Assembly (NCBI GenBank): GCA_025935035.1
Contig: JAICWB010000002.1
Coordinates: forward strand, 1-34,974
DNA length: 34,974 nucleotides
Reading direction: 5' to 3'
From: Terriglobales bacterium
Lineage (GTDB): Bacteria; Acidobacteriota; Terriglobia; Terriglobales; Acidobacteriaceae
How positions within the stretch are numbered: position 1 is the stretch's first letter; the number at the start of each line of letters is the position of its first letter. The notes beneath the pieces are model-generated. The model saw only the letters and a list, made by a program, of their open reading frames with translations. It was not told the origin of the DNA and made no database searches. The position numbers and the translations under genes were made by a program. Below, one piece after another: positions 20,899 to 29,345 of this stretch.

Positions 20899-22260
20899 TT
20901 ACTTGTTCCCGCGTTGCTGATGTCCGCCCTGACCGTGTCCCGGCTGTCGACGTTGTTCCTGCTGCTGATTAGGTTGTTGCTGGTTCTGTTGCTGGCTGGG
21001 TTGCGCAGCCGGACTTTGTCCACCCGGCGCTTGACCTCCAGGCTGCTGCGTTCCCTGCCCTTGCCCACCGCCATTGCGCCGGCCACCGCTACCCTGCCCG
21101 CCGCCACCCCCAGCGCTAGTCGAGACTTTACTACCGGGGCTTAACTTATCTTGCCCGTCCGTGACCACCACGTCCCCCGGCGCAAGTCCCTGATCGATGA
21201 CGGTTTGGTTGCCGTTGTTTATTCCCGGCTGCAAAGGCCGCATGTCCACTGTGCTATCCGGCTTCACCACAAACGCGAAAGCGCCTTGCGACCCGTGTTG
21301 CACCGCCGCAGCGGGAACCACCGTTACGTTCTTCTTCACATCGAGTAGCAGCCGCGCATTCACGAACTGGCTCGGCCACAGCAGGCCGTCTTTATTCTCG
21401 GAGACGGCCTTCAGCTTCACTGTGCCCGTCGTCGGATCGATCTGGTTGTTCACAGTAATGAGGTTCGCAGTGCCCAACTTCGTCTGGTTATCGCGGCTGT
21501 AAATATCCACTGGGAGCGGAGTGCCATGAAATTTCTCCAGCACCGCCGGCAGGCTATCTTCAGGGATCGTGAATATGATCGAGATCGGATTCAGCTGCGT
21601 GATCACTGCAATGCCATTGGCATCATTCGCGTGGACCACATTGCCAATGTCTACTTGCCGCAAGCCTACTTTGCCGTTGATCGGCGAAGTGATCTTCGTG
21701 TAGCTAAGATTCAGTTTCGCATTATCGACATTCGCCTGATCTGCCCGTACCGTACCTTCTAATTGCCCTTTCGTCGATTCCTGCGCATCGTAGTCTTGTT
21801 GAGATACGATGCCTTGCTTGAAAAGATCTTGATAGCGGGCGAAATTCCGCTGTGCGATCGTTAGCTGCGACTGATCGCGATAAAGCGTCGCCTCCGCCTG
21901 ACTCACGGCCACTTGATACTGCCGCGGATCGATCTCCGCCAGCAGTTGGCCTGTCTTTACGTCTTGGCCTTCTTTGAAATTGATCGCAGTGATGGGGCCG
22001 TCAACTCGGCTCTTGACCGTCACCGTGTTGAAAGCTTCCACAGAGCCGAGCCCGTCCAGATAAACCGGCACATCTTCCGTCTTCGTCGTCGCCACTGACA
22101 CAGGTATGGGTTGGCCGCCGCCTGGCCCGCCACCTCTTCGACCGCCTCCGCCGGCGCCCGCGGCTGCTCCGGCCGGTTGGCTGTGTGATTCTTTGTAGGC
22201 ATACACACTTAAGCCTGCCAGCACCACAATGATAAAAATGATGATCAGTTTCTTGCGCAT
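20899..22260 (-). CDS. mdtA: RND periplasmic adaptor (MdtA-like) with Gly- and Gln-rich tails
   Basis: VYLDGLGSVEAFNTVTVKSRVDGPITAINFKEGQDVKTGQLLAEIDPRQYQ; KLNLSYTKITSPINGKVGLRQVDIGN. First gene of the mdtABC-like operon. Confidence 0.9.
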   Translation of the reverse strand: MRKKLIIIFIIVVLAGLSVYAYKESHSQPAGAAAGAGGGGRRGGGPGGGQPIPVSVATTKTEDVPVYLDGLGSVEAFNTVTVKSRVDGPITAINFKEGQDVKTGQLLAEIDPRQYQVAVSQAEATLYRDQSQLTIAQRNFARYQDLFKQGIVSQQDYDAQESTKGQLEGTVRADQANVDNAKLNLSYTKITSPINGKVGLRQVDIGNVVHANDANGIAVITQLNPISIIFTIPEDSLPAVLEKFHGTPLPVDIYSRDNQTKLGTANLITVNNQIDPTTGTVKLKAVSENKDGLLWPSQFVNARLLLDVKKNVTVVPAAAVQHGSQGAFAFVVKPDSTVDMRPLQPGINNGNQTVIDQGLAPGDVVVTDGQDKLSPGSKVSTSAGGGGGQGSGGRRNGGGQGQGTQQPGGQAPGGQSPAAQPSQQQNQQQPNQQQEQRRQPGHGQGGHQQRGNK

Positions 22261-22343
22261 TCCTTAGCCTTCAGCCAAATGTTCGAGTTGGGTATATAGA
22301 TTTGCGGAACCCATCAATGTTAGTCAAGATTGACGGTAGCAAT

Positions 22344-22358
22344 GTAAAGCTTTGTGAA
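22344..22358 (+). promoter_or_regulatory. CpxR-box-like direct repeat GTAAAGCTTTGTGAA
   Basis: GTAAA-N5-GTGAA, 10-bp period, in the divergent region between mdtA and the CpxR-like gene. Confidence 0.5.
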
Positions 22359-22375
22359 GTCAACGGCTTACCGAC

Positions 22376-22390
22376 TAAACAATTCTTTAC
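22376..22390 (-). promoter_or_regulatory. Second, inverted and weaker CpxR-box-like site
   Basis: Minus strand GTAAAGAATTGTTTA, 11/15 match to GTAAAGYTTTGTRAA. Confidence 0.35.
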
Positions 22391-22425
22391 AGCCATACTA
22401 TGATTGCGGAACGAGAATAGATTGA

Positions 22426-23142
22426 ATGAGCCGGATCCTTGTCATCGACGATGACCGCGAGTTGGCGGAACTTTTAAAGGAATTCCTCGTGCCCGAGGGC
22501 TTCAGCATTGATACTGCTTTTGACCATTCCAGCGGTCTGGCGAAGGCGCTTAAGTCTGAAGCCGACCTCGTCGTTTTAGATGTCATGCTGCCCGGAGGCA
22601 GCGGCTTTGAACTATTAAAGAAACTTCGCGGAGCCGGCATCAGGGTCCCGGTCATACTCTTGACCGCCCGCGGCGAGGCCATTGACCGCATCGTGGGATT
22701 AGAGATCGGCGCGGATGATTATCTTCCCAAGCCTTTCGATCCCCGCGAGTTGTTGGCGCGAATCAAAGCGATTCTGCGCCGCACGGCCTCCTCCGCAAAT
22801 TCAGGTGCTGAGGATGATGTAGCCACCGTCGGCGACATCACCCTGTCGCCTGGCGCTCGCACAGTCGTCTGTGCGGGCCAGGAAGTGGATCTCACAAGCG
22901 TAGAATTCAACGTGTTGGAGCTCCTGCTTCGCAATGCCGGCACTGTTGTTACCCGCGAAGAACTCGCGCAGACCGCTTTAGGAAGACCGCTGGCGCCATT
23001 TGATCGCAGCGTGGATGTGCACGTGAGCAAATTGCGCAAGAAATTAGGTGGCGGCGAAGAGGATTCTGAGAACAGGATCAAGACTGTGCGCGGCGTCGGC
23101 TATATCTTCGCATCAGCGCCCGCACGAAGACAGACGGTATGA
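22426..23142 (+). CDS. cpxR: OmpR-family response regulator, CpxR-like
   Basis: ILVIDDDRELAELLKEFL, LVVLDVMLPGGSGFELL, GADDYLPKPFDPRELLARI. Winged-helix LTSVEFNVLELLLRNAGTVVTREELAQTALGRPLAPFDRSVDVHVSKLRKKLG resembles CpxR. Confidence 0.88.
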   Translation: MSRILVIDDDRELAELLKEFLVPEGFSIDTAFDHSSGLAKALKSEADLVVLDVMLPGGSGFELLKKLRGAGIRVPVILLTARGEAIDRIVGLEIGADDYLPKPFDPRELLARIKAILRRTASSANSGAEDDVATVGDITLSPGARTVVCAGQEVDLTSVEFNVLELLLRNAGTVVTREELAQTALGRPLAPFDRSVDVHVSKLRKKLGGGEEDSENRIKTVRGVGYIFASAPARRQTV

Positions 23143-24542
23143 CACGCAGGCTTTTTTGGAAGATCTTCATCTCCTTCTGGCTCGCACAGATGGCGTTCAT
23201 CGCCTACATGGGCGTCCGCGCCAACCAACTGTACGGCACGCAAGGCCCGCTTTGGCATCTCTCCGCACAAAAAACAATGCCACTTATCGGCCAGGCTGCG
23301 TTGCAACAATTCCACTCCGGTGGACGGCAAGCGCTCAATGCTGAACTCGCCAAGACTTCTGACTCTGAACGTATTCACTATTGGCTCTTAGACGCGCAGG
23401 GCAATGATCTGACCGGAATCCCCTATCCGGAATCTGTGGCCGATGCGCTGAAGGCACGAAAAGCCGGGCAGGACATAGGCGATCAAGGCAATAATGCGGT
23501 ACTCTTCGCCGATATCAAAGATGCCAATGGCAGACCCTATACGTTGGTAGCGCACTTTCTCTTGAATCGCTCCAGTAGCCTCTTCCGCGGCGAGGGTCTC
23601 ATACGCGCCATCGTCATCAGTTCCTTGCTCTCCGGTCTCACTTGCTTGCTTTTGGCTCACTATTTGACTCGCCCCATTCGCGTCTTGCGCGGAGCCACGC
23701 AACAACTCGCCGGTGGCGACCTCGAGGCCCGCGCCGGTAAAGACCTTGGCAACCGTTCTGATGAGATTGCTGACCTTGTTCGCGATTTCGACCGCATGGC
23801 GGATCGCATCGGCGACCTACTGCAAAGCCAGCGACGCCTGTTAAGCGATGTTTCCCACGAACTGCGTTCACCCTTGGCGCGACTGCGGGTTGCTCTCGCG
23901 CTGTCACGCCGGACGGAAGATGCCGCTCAAAACACTTCGCACGACCGCATCGAGCGCGAAGTCGAACGCTTGGATGAACTTATCGGACGCATTCTCACTC
24001 TCTCTCGCCTCGAAAGCGGACAAGTTAATCCGCCAATGACACCGCTCAACCTGAATGAGATCGCGGAAGAAGTAGTGGAGGACGCAAAGTACGAAGCCGA
24101 CCGTACCGGTCACTCCGTTCAACTGGAGAGCCCTGCGCAGGTGCGAGTGAACGGAAACGAAGATCTTTTGCGCAGCGCCATTGAGAACGTAGTCCGCAAC
24201 GCCATCTACTACACCGCCGGTAGTGACCCTGTAACGGTAAAATTGTCCACTCAGAACGGCAGCGCAGTTGTCACCGTACGTGACCACGGTCAAGGAGTCC
24301 CAGAGGCCATATTGCCTGACCTTTTCCGCCCGTTCTACCGCGCCGATGATTCGCGCATGACCGGCACCGGTGGCACTGGCCTCGGCCTGGCGATCGCCGA
24401 GAAAGCCGTGAAACTCCATGGTGGCTCAATCTCGGCGCGCAACGCTGTGCCCAGTGGCCTGATCGTTGAATTGGTTGTTCCATCTATCTCCAGCGCGAAG
24501 CCGCCTGCAAGAGACCGGGAACCCATCCCTCAAAACGTGTGA
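23139..24542 (+). CDS. cpxA: Sensor histidine kinase, CpxA-like
   Basis: HAMP-like segment, H-box LLSDVSHELRSPLARLRVALAL, N-box NVVRNAIYYT, G-boxes RDHGQGVPEAILPDLFRPFYRADDSR...GGTGLGLAIAEKAVKLHGG. Start overlaps cpxR stop (ATGA). Confidence 0.9.
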   Translation: MTRRLFWKIFISFWLAQMAFIAYMGVRANQLYGTQGPLWHLSAQKTMPLIGQAALQQFHSGGRQALNAELAKTSDSERIHYWLLDAQGNDLTGIPYPESVADALKARKAGQDIGDQGNNAVLFADIKDANGRPYTLVAHFLLNRSSSLFRGEGLIRAIVISSLLSGLTCLLLAHYLTRPIRVLRGATQQLAGGDLEARAGKDLGNRSDEIADLVRDFDRMADRIGDLLQSQRRLLSDVSHELRSPLARLRVALALSRRTEDAAQNTSHDRIEREVERLDELIGRILTLSRLESGQVNPPMTPLNLNEIAEEVVEDAKYEADRTGHSVQLESPAQVRVNGNEDLLRSAIENVVRNAIYYTAGSDPVTVKLSTQNGSAVVTVRDHGQGVPEAILPDLFRPFYRADDSRMTGTGGTGLGLAIAEKAVKLHGGSISARNAVPSGLIVELVVPSISSAKPPARDREPIPQNV

Positions 24543-24580
24543 ACTGTTCCGAGCAGACGGGCTTACTCTTAGCGAGAGCG

Positions 24581-24612
24581 AAAAAAAGAGATCCTTCTTT
24601 GATCTTTTTTAT
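24581..24612. terminator. Candidate bidirectional intrinsic terminator
   Basis: AAAAAAAGAGATC-CTTCTTT-GATCTTTTTT, A/T-rich stem between the convergent cpxA-like and receiver-like genes. Confidence 0.45.
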
Positions 24613-24661
24613 CGGTCTCGATCCGCGTTGAAAGGTTTGGCCTTTGACTTCGCGCCGCAGA

Positions 24662-25030
24662 CTAAGCCGCTTCCGTTCCGCCAAGAACCAGTTCAATAGT
24701 AGGCACCAGCGCGCCTATCTCATCTTGCAGGCAAACTCCTGCATCGATGCACCGCGGAAGCGGGTCCAGCAACTGCGTAGAAAGAAGGATCACGGGGACC
24801 GCCGCGCGAAAACTTTTTACGAATCGCGCCAATCCCAGGTCGATCTTTGCCGTTGCACGCTGATCGATGACGATGGCTTCCACCCGCCGCGTCCAGAATA
24901 ATTTAGCGATTGCGCCAAGTGACCGGCTCGCACCAACCAATTGGAACCCTGAAGTCTTCAGTTTTCCAATGATGGAATTGGACGCGGAAAGGTCTTCTGC
25001 CACGTAGAGGATCGTGCGCTGTGGGTTCAT
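24662..25030 (-). CDS. Orphan receiver-like (REC-fold) protein, divergent
   Basis: MNPQRTILYVAEDLSASNSIIGKLKTSGFQLVGASRSLGAIAKLFWTRRVEAIVIDQRA...VPVILLST shows REC-like beta/alpha alternation with Asp after beta3; no clear conserved Lys after beta5; no output domain. Confidence 0.6.
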   Translation of the reverse strand: MNPQRTILYVAEDLSASNSIIGKLKTSGFQLVGASRSLGAIAKLFWTRRVEAIVIDQRATAKIDLGLARFVKSFRAAVPVILLSTQLLDPLPRCIDAGVCLQDEIGALVPTIELVLGGTEAA

Positions 25031-25079
25031 TCGGCTTCCTGAACCCATTGACTCCGCAACTGCGTGAAAGTTGAAGCGT

Positions 25080-25094
25080 TTTACAAAACTTTAC
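25080..25094 (-). promoter_or_regulatory. CpxR-box-like direct repeat GTAAAGTTTTGTAAA
   Basis: Exact GTAAA-N5-GTAAA on the minus strand, about 50 bp upstream of the receiver-like gene; 13/15 identical to the site at 22344-22358. Confidence 0.55.
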
Positions 25095-25144
25095 TAAGTT
25101 TTTCTCCCGCGACGTGCCAGTGCCCCGTTTGCCTTAGACTTGTC

Positions 25145-25173
25145 TAGCCCTAGTCACTAGCCACTGGCCACTG
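25145..25173. repeat. Degenerate heptamer tandem repeat (TAGCCC/TAGTCAC/TAGCCAC/TGGCCAC)
   Basis: tagccc-tagtcac-tagccac-tggccac-tg on the + strand; overlaps the 3' end and stop codon of the NAGS gene. Confidence 0.55.
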
Positions 25174-25711
25174 ATTTCTTAAACATCTGCTTTTCGATCA
25201 TCTTCACATCAATGATCGGCAGCTGGATGTTCGATGCGCCAAGCACCGCCATCTTCGGCAGCTCGCCGCGCACCATCGCCACCTCATCACAGGCATGCAG
25301 TCGCGGACAATTTACACAATCTTTATAAATCTTGTCTGGCATGTCCTCACGCGTCGCCGCACGGAATCCGAAAAGCGCAAAAAAATCCGGGATGCGCGTG
25401 AACAGGCATACACACTTCACATCGTGCTCTTCAGCTTCCGCGAGCAAAGCATCAATGAGGATGCGTCCTGCGCCTTTGCCTTTATATGCTGGCGACACCG
25501 CGATGGAGCGTACCTCGGTCAGATGCGGGCCATACATATGCAGCGCGCCGCAACCGATGATCTTGCCTTCGTCTTCCACTACAACGAAATCGCGCACGTT
25601 CTCATACAGCTCCGGCAACGAACGCGGCAGCAGAGTCCCGTCGTGCGAATAATTCTTGATCAACGTGTGGATGTGCTGCGCGTCGGGCAGCTTGGCATTA
25701 CGTGTGTGCAT
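25157..25711 (-). CDS. Stand-alone GNAT N-acetylglutamate synthase-like protein
   Basis: GNAT motif VRSIAVSPAYKGKGAGRILIDALLAEAEEHDVKCVCLFTRIPDFFALFGF; Cys motif DCVNCPRLHACDEVAM; last gene of the arg operon. Start assigned at MHTRNAKLPDA. Confidence 0.82.
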   Translation of the reverse strand: MHTRNAKLPDAQHIHTLIKNYSHDGTLLPRSLPELYENVRDFVVVEDEGKIIGCGALHMYGPHLTEVRSIAVSPAYKGKGAGRILIDALLAEAEEHDVKCVCLFTRIPDFFALFGFRAATREDMPDKIYKDCVNCPRLHACDEVAMVRGELPKMAVLGASNIQLPIIDVKMIEKQMFKKSVASG

Positions 25712-27119
25712 AGACCGCACCTCCCCGTATCTTCGAATTGCGCATCTTCGCAATGCGCTCGTTCGCGTCCGCCAGCGCAGATTTCACGCGCCCACGGGCG
25801 GTCCCACCGGTCACATCGTGACAATCAAGTACTGCCAGCAATTTCACCGCTTGGTAAAAATCTTTTTCAAACGCCGGATGCAGCGTCTTCAGCTCCTCCA
25901 ACGGCAACGCCTCCAGTTCACATCCCTTATCCATGCAGATGCGCACAGCCGCGCCGATCACCTCGTGCGCGCGCCGGAAAGCCACTCCCTTTTGCGCAAG
26001 ATACGTGGCCGCAGCAAAGGCATTCATCGAATGCGCCTGCGCTGCTTGCTTCATCCGCTCAAGGTCGAACTGCACCTCCCGCATATATCCCGCACAGTGG
26101 CGCAACATTGCCGTCGCCGTCTGCGCGGAATCGAACACCGGTATCTGCGTCTCCTGAAGGTCTTTGTTGTAAGCCAGCGTCAGTCCTTTCACATTGGCCA
26201 ACATGAACTGAGCATTGGCCATCAGTCGCGCTGATTTACCGCGCACCAACTCCAGCAAATCCGGATTCTGTTTCTGCGGCATCGCGCTGCTGCCGGTCGA
26301 AAAGCTCTCCGGCAATTTCACGAAGCCGAACTCCTGCGTGCAGAAGATGATCTGCTCTTCCGCCCACCGGCTCAGATGGACTCCCAGCAATGCCAGTGCC
26401 TGCGTGAACTCAATGGCGAAATCACGATCGCTGGTCGCATCCATGCTGTTCGCGGTCGGCCCATCAAAATTCAACTGCGCCGCCATCGCATTACGATCAA
26501 GAGACAAGGTGCTTCCCGCGATCGCGCCCGAACCCAACGGACATACGTTCAGCCGCTCGCGGCAATCCTTCAGCCGCTCCCCATCGCGCAAGAACATTTC
26601 GACATATGCCAATAGCCAATGCGCAACCAGTACGGGCTCGGCCCGCTGCAAGTGCGTGTATGCGGGCATCTCTGCCTGCCCTGCCTCGCTTGCCTTGGCG
26701 ACAAACGCATCCGCAAAATCAGCGATCAGCGCCAATGTCTCATCGATCTGCCCACGCACGTATAAACGCAAGTCAGTCGCGATCTGTTCATTGCGGCTGC
26801 GTCCGCTATGCAGCTTGTATCCCGCTTCGCCTATCCGCTTCACCAACTCGCGCTCCACAAAGTGGTGTATGTCTTCCGCTTCGTCGTCATCGAGCACAGC
26901 AGCGTTCTGCGCCGCATCGGCTTCCAGCGCCCGCAACGCGTCCACGATCTGCTTTGACTCCGCTAGCGACAGTATCCCGAGCTTCTCCAGGGCCGCCGCA
27001 TACGCAGAGCTGGCCGCGACCTCTTCGCTCAACAATTGCTTGTCGAACGGAAAAGACCGCTGCCAGCTCTCGAACTCCGGATTGAGCGGCTGACGAAACC
27101 GCCCTGACCACATCTTCAT
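25698..27119 (-). CDS. argH: Argininosuccinate lyase
   Basis: MKMWSGRFRQPLNPEFESWQRSFPFDKQLL; GSSAMPQKQNPDLLELVRGKSAR signature. Confidence 0.96.
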   Translation of the reverse strand: MKMWSGRFRQPLNPEFESWQRSFPFDKQLLSEEVAASSAYAAALEKLGILSLAESKQIVDALRALEADAAQNAAVLDDDEAEDIHHFVERELVKRIGEAGYKLHSGRSRNEQIATDLRLYVRGQIDETLALIADFADAFVAKASEAGQAEMPAYTHLQRAEPVLVAHWLLAYVEMFLRDGERLKDCRERLNVCPLGSGAIAGSTLSLDRNAMAAQLNFDGPTANSMDATSDRDFAIEFTQALALLGVHLSRWAEEQIIFCTQEFGFVKLPESFSTGSSAMPQKQNPDLLELVRGKSARLMANAQFMLANVKGLTLAYNKDLQETQIPVFDSAQTATAMLRHCAGYMREVQFDLERMKQAAQAHSMNAFAAATYLAQKGVAFRRAHEVIGAAVRICMDKGCELEALPLEELKTLHPAFEKDFYQAVKLLAVLDCHDVTGGTARGRVKSALADANERIAKMRNSKIRGGAVYAHT

Positions 27120-28339
27120 TTCCCGCTGCCTACCTTCTCGTTCTCGATCTTCCGCAACGCCGCACGCGTACGCGCAGGCAAGCCAAGGATGCGGATGAAT
27201 CCCGCCGCATCTTTCTGGTCATAACTCTCACCCATGGTGAAGCTCGAAAGGTCTGTGCGGTACAACGAGAACGCCGACTGCCGGCTCGACACCATCACGT
27301 TGCCCTTGTACAGCTTCAACTTCACCGTGCCTGAGACTTCTTTCTGCGTGTCCGAAACGAATGCGTCAAGCGCCTCGCGCAGCGGCGTGAACCACAGGCC
27401 GAAATAAACCAGTTCCGCATACTTCAGCGCGATAACCTGCTTGAAGTGCGCCACTTCACGCTCCAGGCACAGCGATTCCAATTCGCGGTGCGCGGTCAGT
27501 AGCAGCGTTCCGCCCGGCGTCTCGTAACATCCGCGAGATTTGATACCAACGAACCGGTTCTCCACTATGTCGGTACGCCCGATCGCATTCTTCCCGCCAA
27601 TGTCATTTAGCATCTCCACGATCGAAACCGGGTCCATCTTCTTTCCATTGACAGAAACCGGCGTCCCCTGCTCGAACCCGATCTCGACCTCAGTAGCCTT
27701 GTCCGGCGCAGCCTCCGGCGAGACGGACATCTGCCACGTCGAATCCAGCGGCGCATTCGCCGGATCTTCCAGCTCGCCACCTTCGTGGCTCAAGTGCCAA
27801 AGGTTCTTGTCTCGCGAATGGATCTTCGTGCGGCTCGCCGAGATCGGAATGTTCCGCTTCTCCGCATAGTCGATGCAGTCCTCACGCGAGCACAGGTCCC
27901 ATTCGCGCCACGGCGCCACGATCTTCAACTCCGGCGCCAGCGCCTGATAAGCATGCTCGAATCGCACCTGGTCGTTACCTTTGCCCGTGCATCCATGCGC
28001 AACCGCGTCCGCGCCTTCTTCAAGCGCCACTTCTACCTGGTGCTTCGCGATCACCGGACGCGCCAGCGACGTGCCCAGCAAATACTTGTGCTCATACACC
28101 GCGCCCGCGCGCAATGCCGGGAAAACATAGTCCGACAGAAACTCCTGCCGCATATCACGCACCACTACCTTCGACGCGCCCGTCGCATACGCCTTCTTGA
28201 CCACGGCTTCGGTGTCGTCACCCTGGCCCACGTCGCCCACCATGGCGATCACGTCATAGCTGTAGTTCTCTTTGAGCCACGGCACGATGATGGACGTATC
28301 CAGACCACCCGAATAAGCAAGCACAACTTTCTTAGACAT
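27116..28339 (-). CDS. argG: Argininosuccinate synthase
   Basis: KKVVLAYSGGLDTSIIVPWLKE; GCTGKGNDQVRFE. Confidence 0.97.
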   Translation of the reverse strand: MSKKVVLAYSGGLDTSIIVPWLKENYSYDVIAMVGDVGQGDDTEAVVKKAYATGASKVVVRDMRQEFLSDYVFPALRAGAVYEHKYLLGTSLARPVIAKHQVEVALEEGADAVAHGCTGKGNDQVRFEHAYQALAPELKIVAPWREWDLCSREDCIDYAEKRNIPISASRTKIHSRDKNLWHLSHEGGELEDPANAPLDSTWQMSVSPEAAPDKATEVEIGFEQGTPVSVNGKKMDPVSIVEMLNDIGGKNAIGRTDIVENRFVGIKSRGCYETPGGTLLLTAHRELESLCLEREVAHFKQVIALKYAELVYFGLWFTPLREALDAFVSDTQKEVSGTVKLKLYKGNVMVSSRQSAFSLYRTDLSSFTMGESYDQKDAAGFIRILGLPARTRAALRKIENEKVGSGK

Positions 28340-29345
28340 TCACGCTCCTAGGCCGGTACCGGCGCAATCCGCCGCCCAGCAACATCAACAAAATAGATTT
28401 CTGCACATGCAGGCGGTTCTCCGCCTGGTCAAACACCACCGACTGCGGCGAATCGATTACCGCATCCGTCACTTCACTTCCCCGATGCGCCGGCAAGCAA
28501 TGCATGAACAACGCATGCTTGGCCGCGTGCGACATCATTTCTTCATTCACCTGGAACTTCGCGAATATCTTCGCGCGCGCTTCCGTCTCCGCTTCCTGCC
28601 CCATGCTCGCCCACACGTCGGTATAGACGGCATCAGCGCCACTCACCGCTGCAACCGGATCATTAGTAATGGTTATCTTTCCGCCGGTCTCTGCGGCGAT
28701 CTTCTGAGCCGCCTTCGTTACATCCGCCAGCGGCTCATACCCTTTCGGCGCTGCGATACGCACCTTCGCGCCCAGAGCCGCACCCGTCAGCATCAACGAG
28801 TGCGCCATGTTGTTGCCATCACCCACGTAAGTCAGCGTCACCTTCGTGATGTCATCAAACTTCTCTTCCAGAGTAAAGAAATCCGCCAGCGCCTGGCACG
28901 GATGCTCCAGATCGCTCAACGCATTGATGACCGGGATCGAGGCATGTTCCGCGATGCCAGTGATCGTCGAATGCGCGAACGTCCGTAGGATCACGCAATC
29001 CACCCAGCGCTCCAGATTGTGCGCAACGTCAGCCAAAGTCTCGCGTTCGCCCAACCGCTGCTGCGTCTGGTCTACAAAGATCGCGTGGCCTCCCAGGCTG
29101 TTCACGCCCGCTTCAAACGTCAGACGAGTTCGCAGTGATGGCTTTTCAAAGAACATCACCACTTGCTTGCCGGCGAGCGCGCCGCGAAAATCCGCCGGAC
29201 GTGCCTTGATCTGCGCCGTCATGTCCATGAGCGCCGCTACTTCTTCCGGCGTTAGGTCTTGGATTGAGATCAGGTCCTTCGGCACAACCTCTTTTGCCGG
29301 ATGCCCCGACGTCTGCGGCACCGGCATCATCACCTTGGTGCTCAC
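28332..29345 (-). CDS. argF: Ornithine carbamoyltransferase
   Basis: EKPSLRTRLTFE, HPCQALADFFTL, VGDGNNMAHSLM, MHCLPAHRGSEV. Starts with GTG. Confidence 0.95.
   Translation of the reverse strand: MSTKVMMPVPQTSGHPAKEVVPKDLISIQDLTPEEVAALMDMTAQIKARPADFRGALAGKQVVMFFEKPSLRTRLTFEAGVNSLGGHAIFVDQTQQRLGERETLADVAHNLERWVDCVILRTFAHSTITGIAEHASIPVINALSDLEHPCQALADFFTLEEKFDDITKVTLTYVGDGNNMAHSLMLTGAALGAKVRIAAPKGYEPLADVTKAAQKIAAETGGKITITNDPVAAVSGADAVYTDVWASMGQEAETEARAKIFAKFQVNEEMMSHAAKHALFMHCLPAHRGSEVTDAVIDSPQSVVFDQAENRLHVQKSILLMLLGGGLRRYRPRSVNV

Noticed and set aside
24466-24699. 77-aa ORF overlapping the end of the histidine kinase, and its antisense partner 24484..24696
   Set aside because: Spans the candidate terminator and both flanking genes' 3' ends; no homology signal visible.
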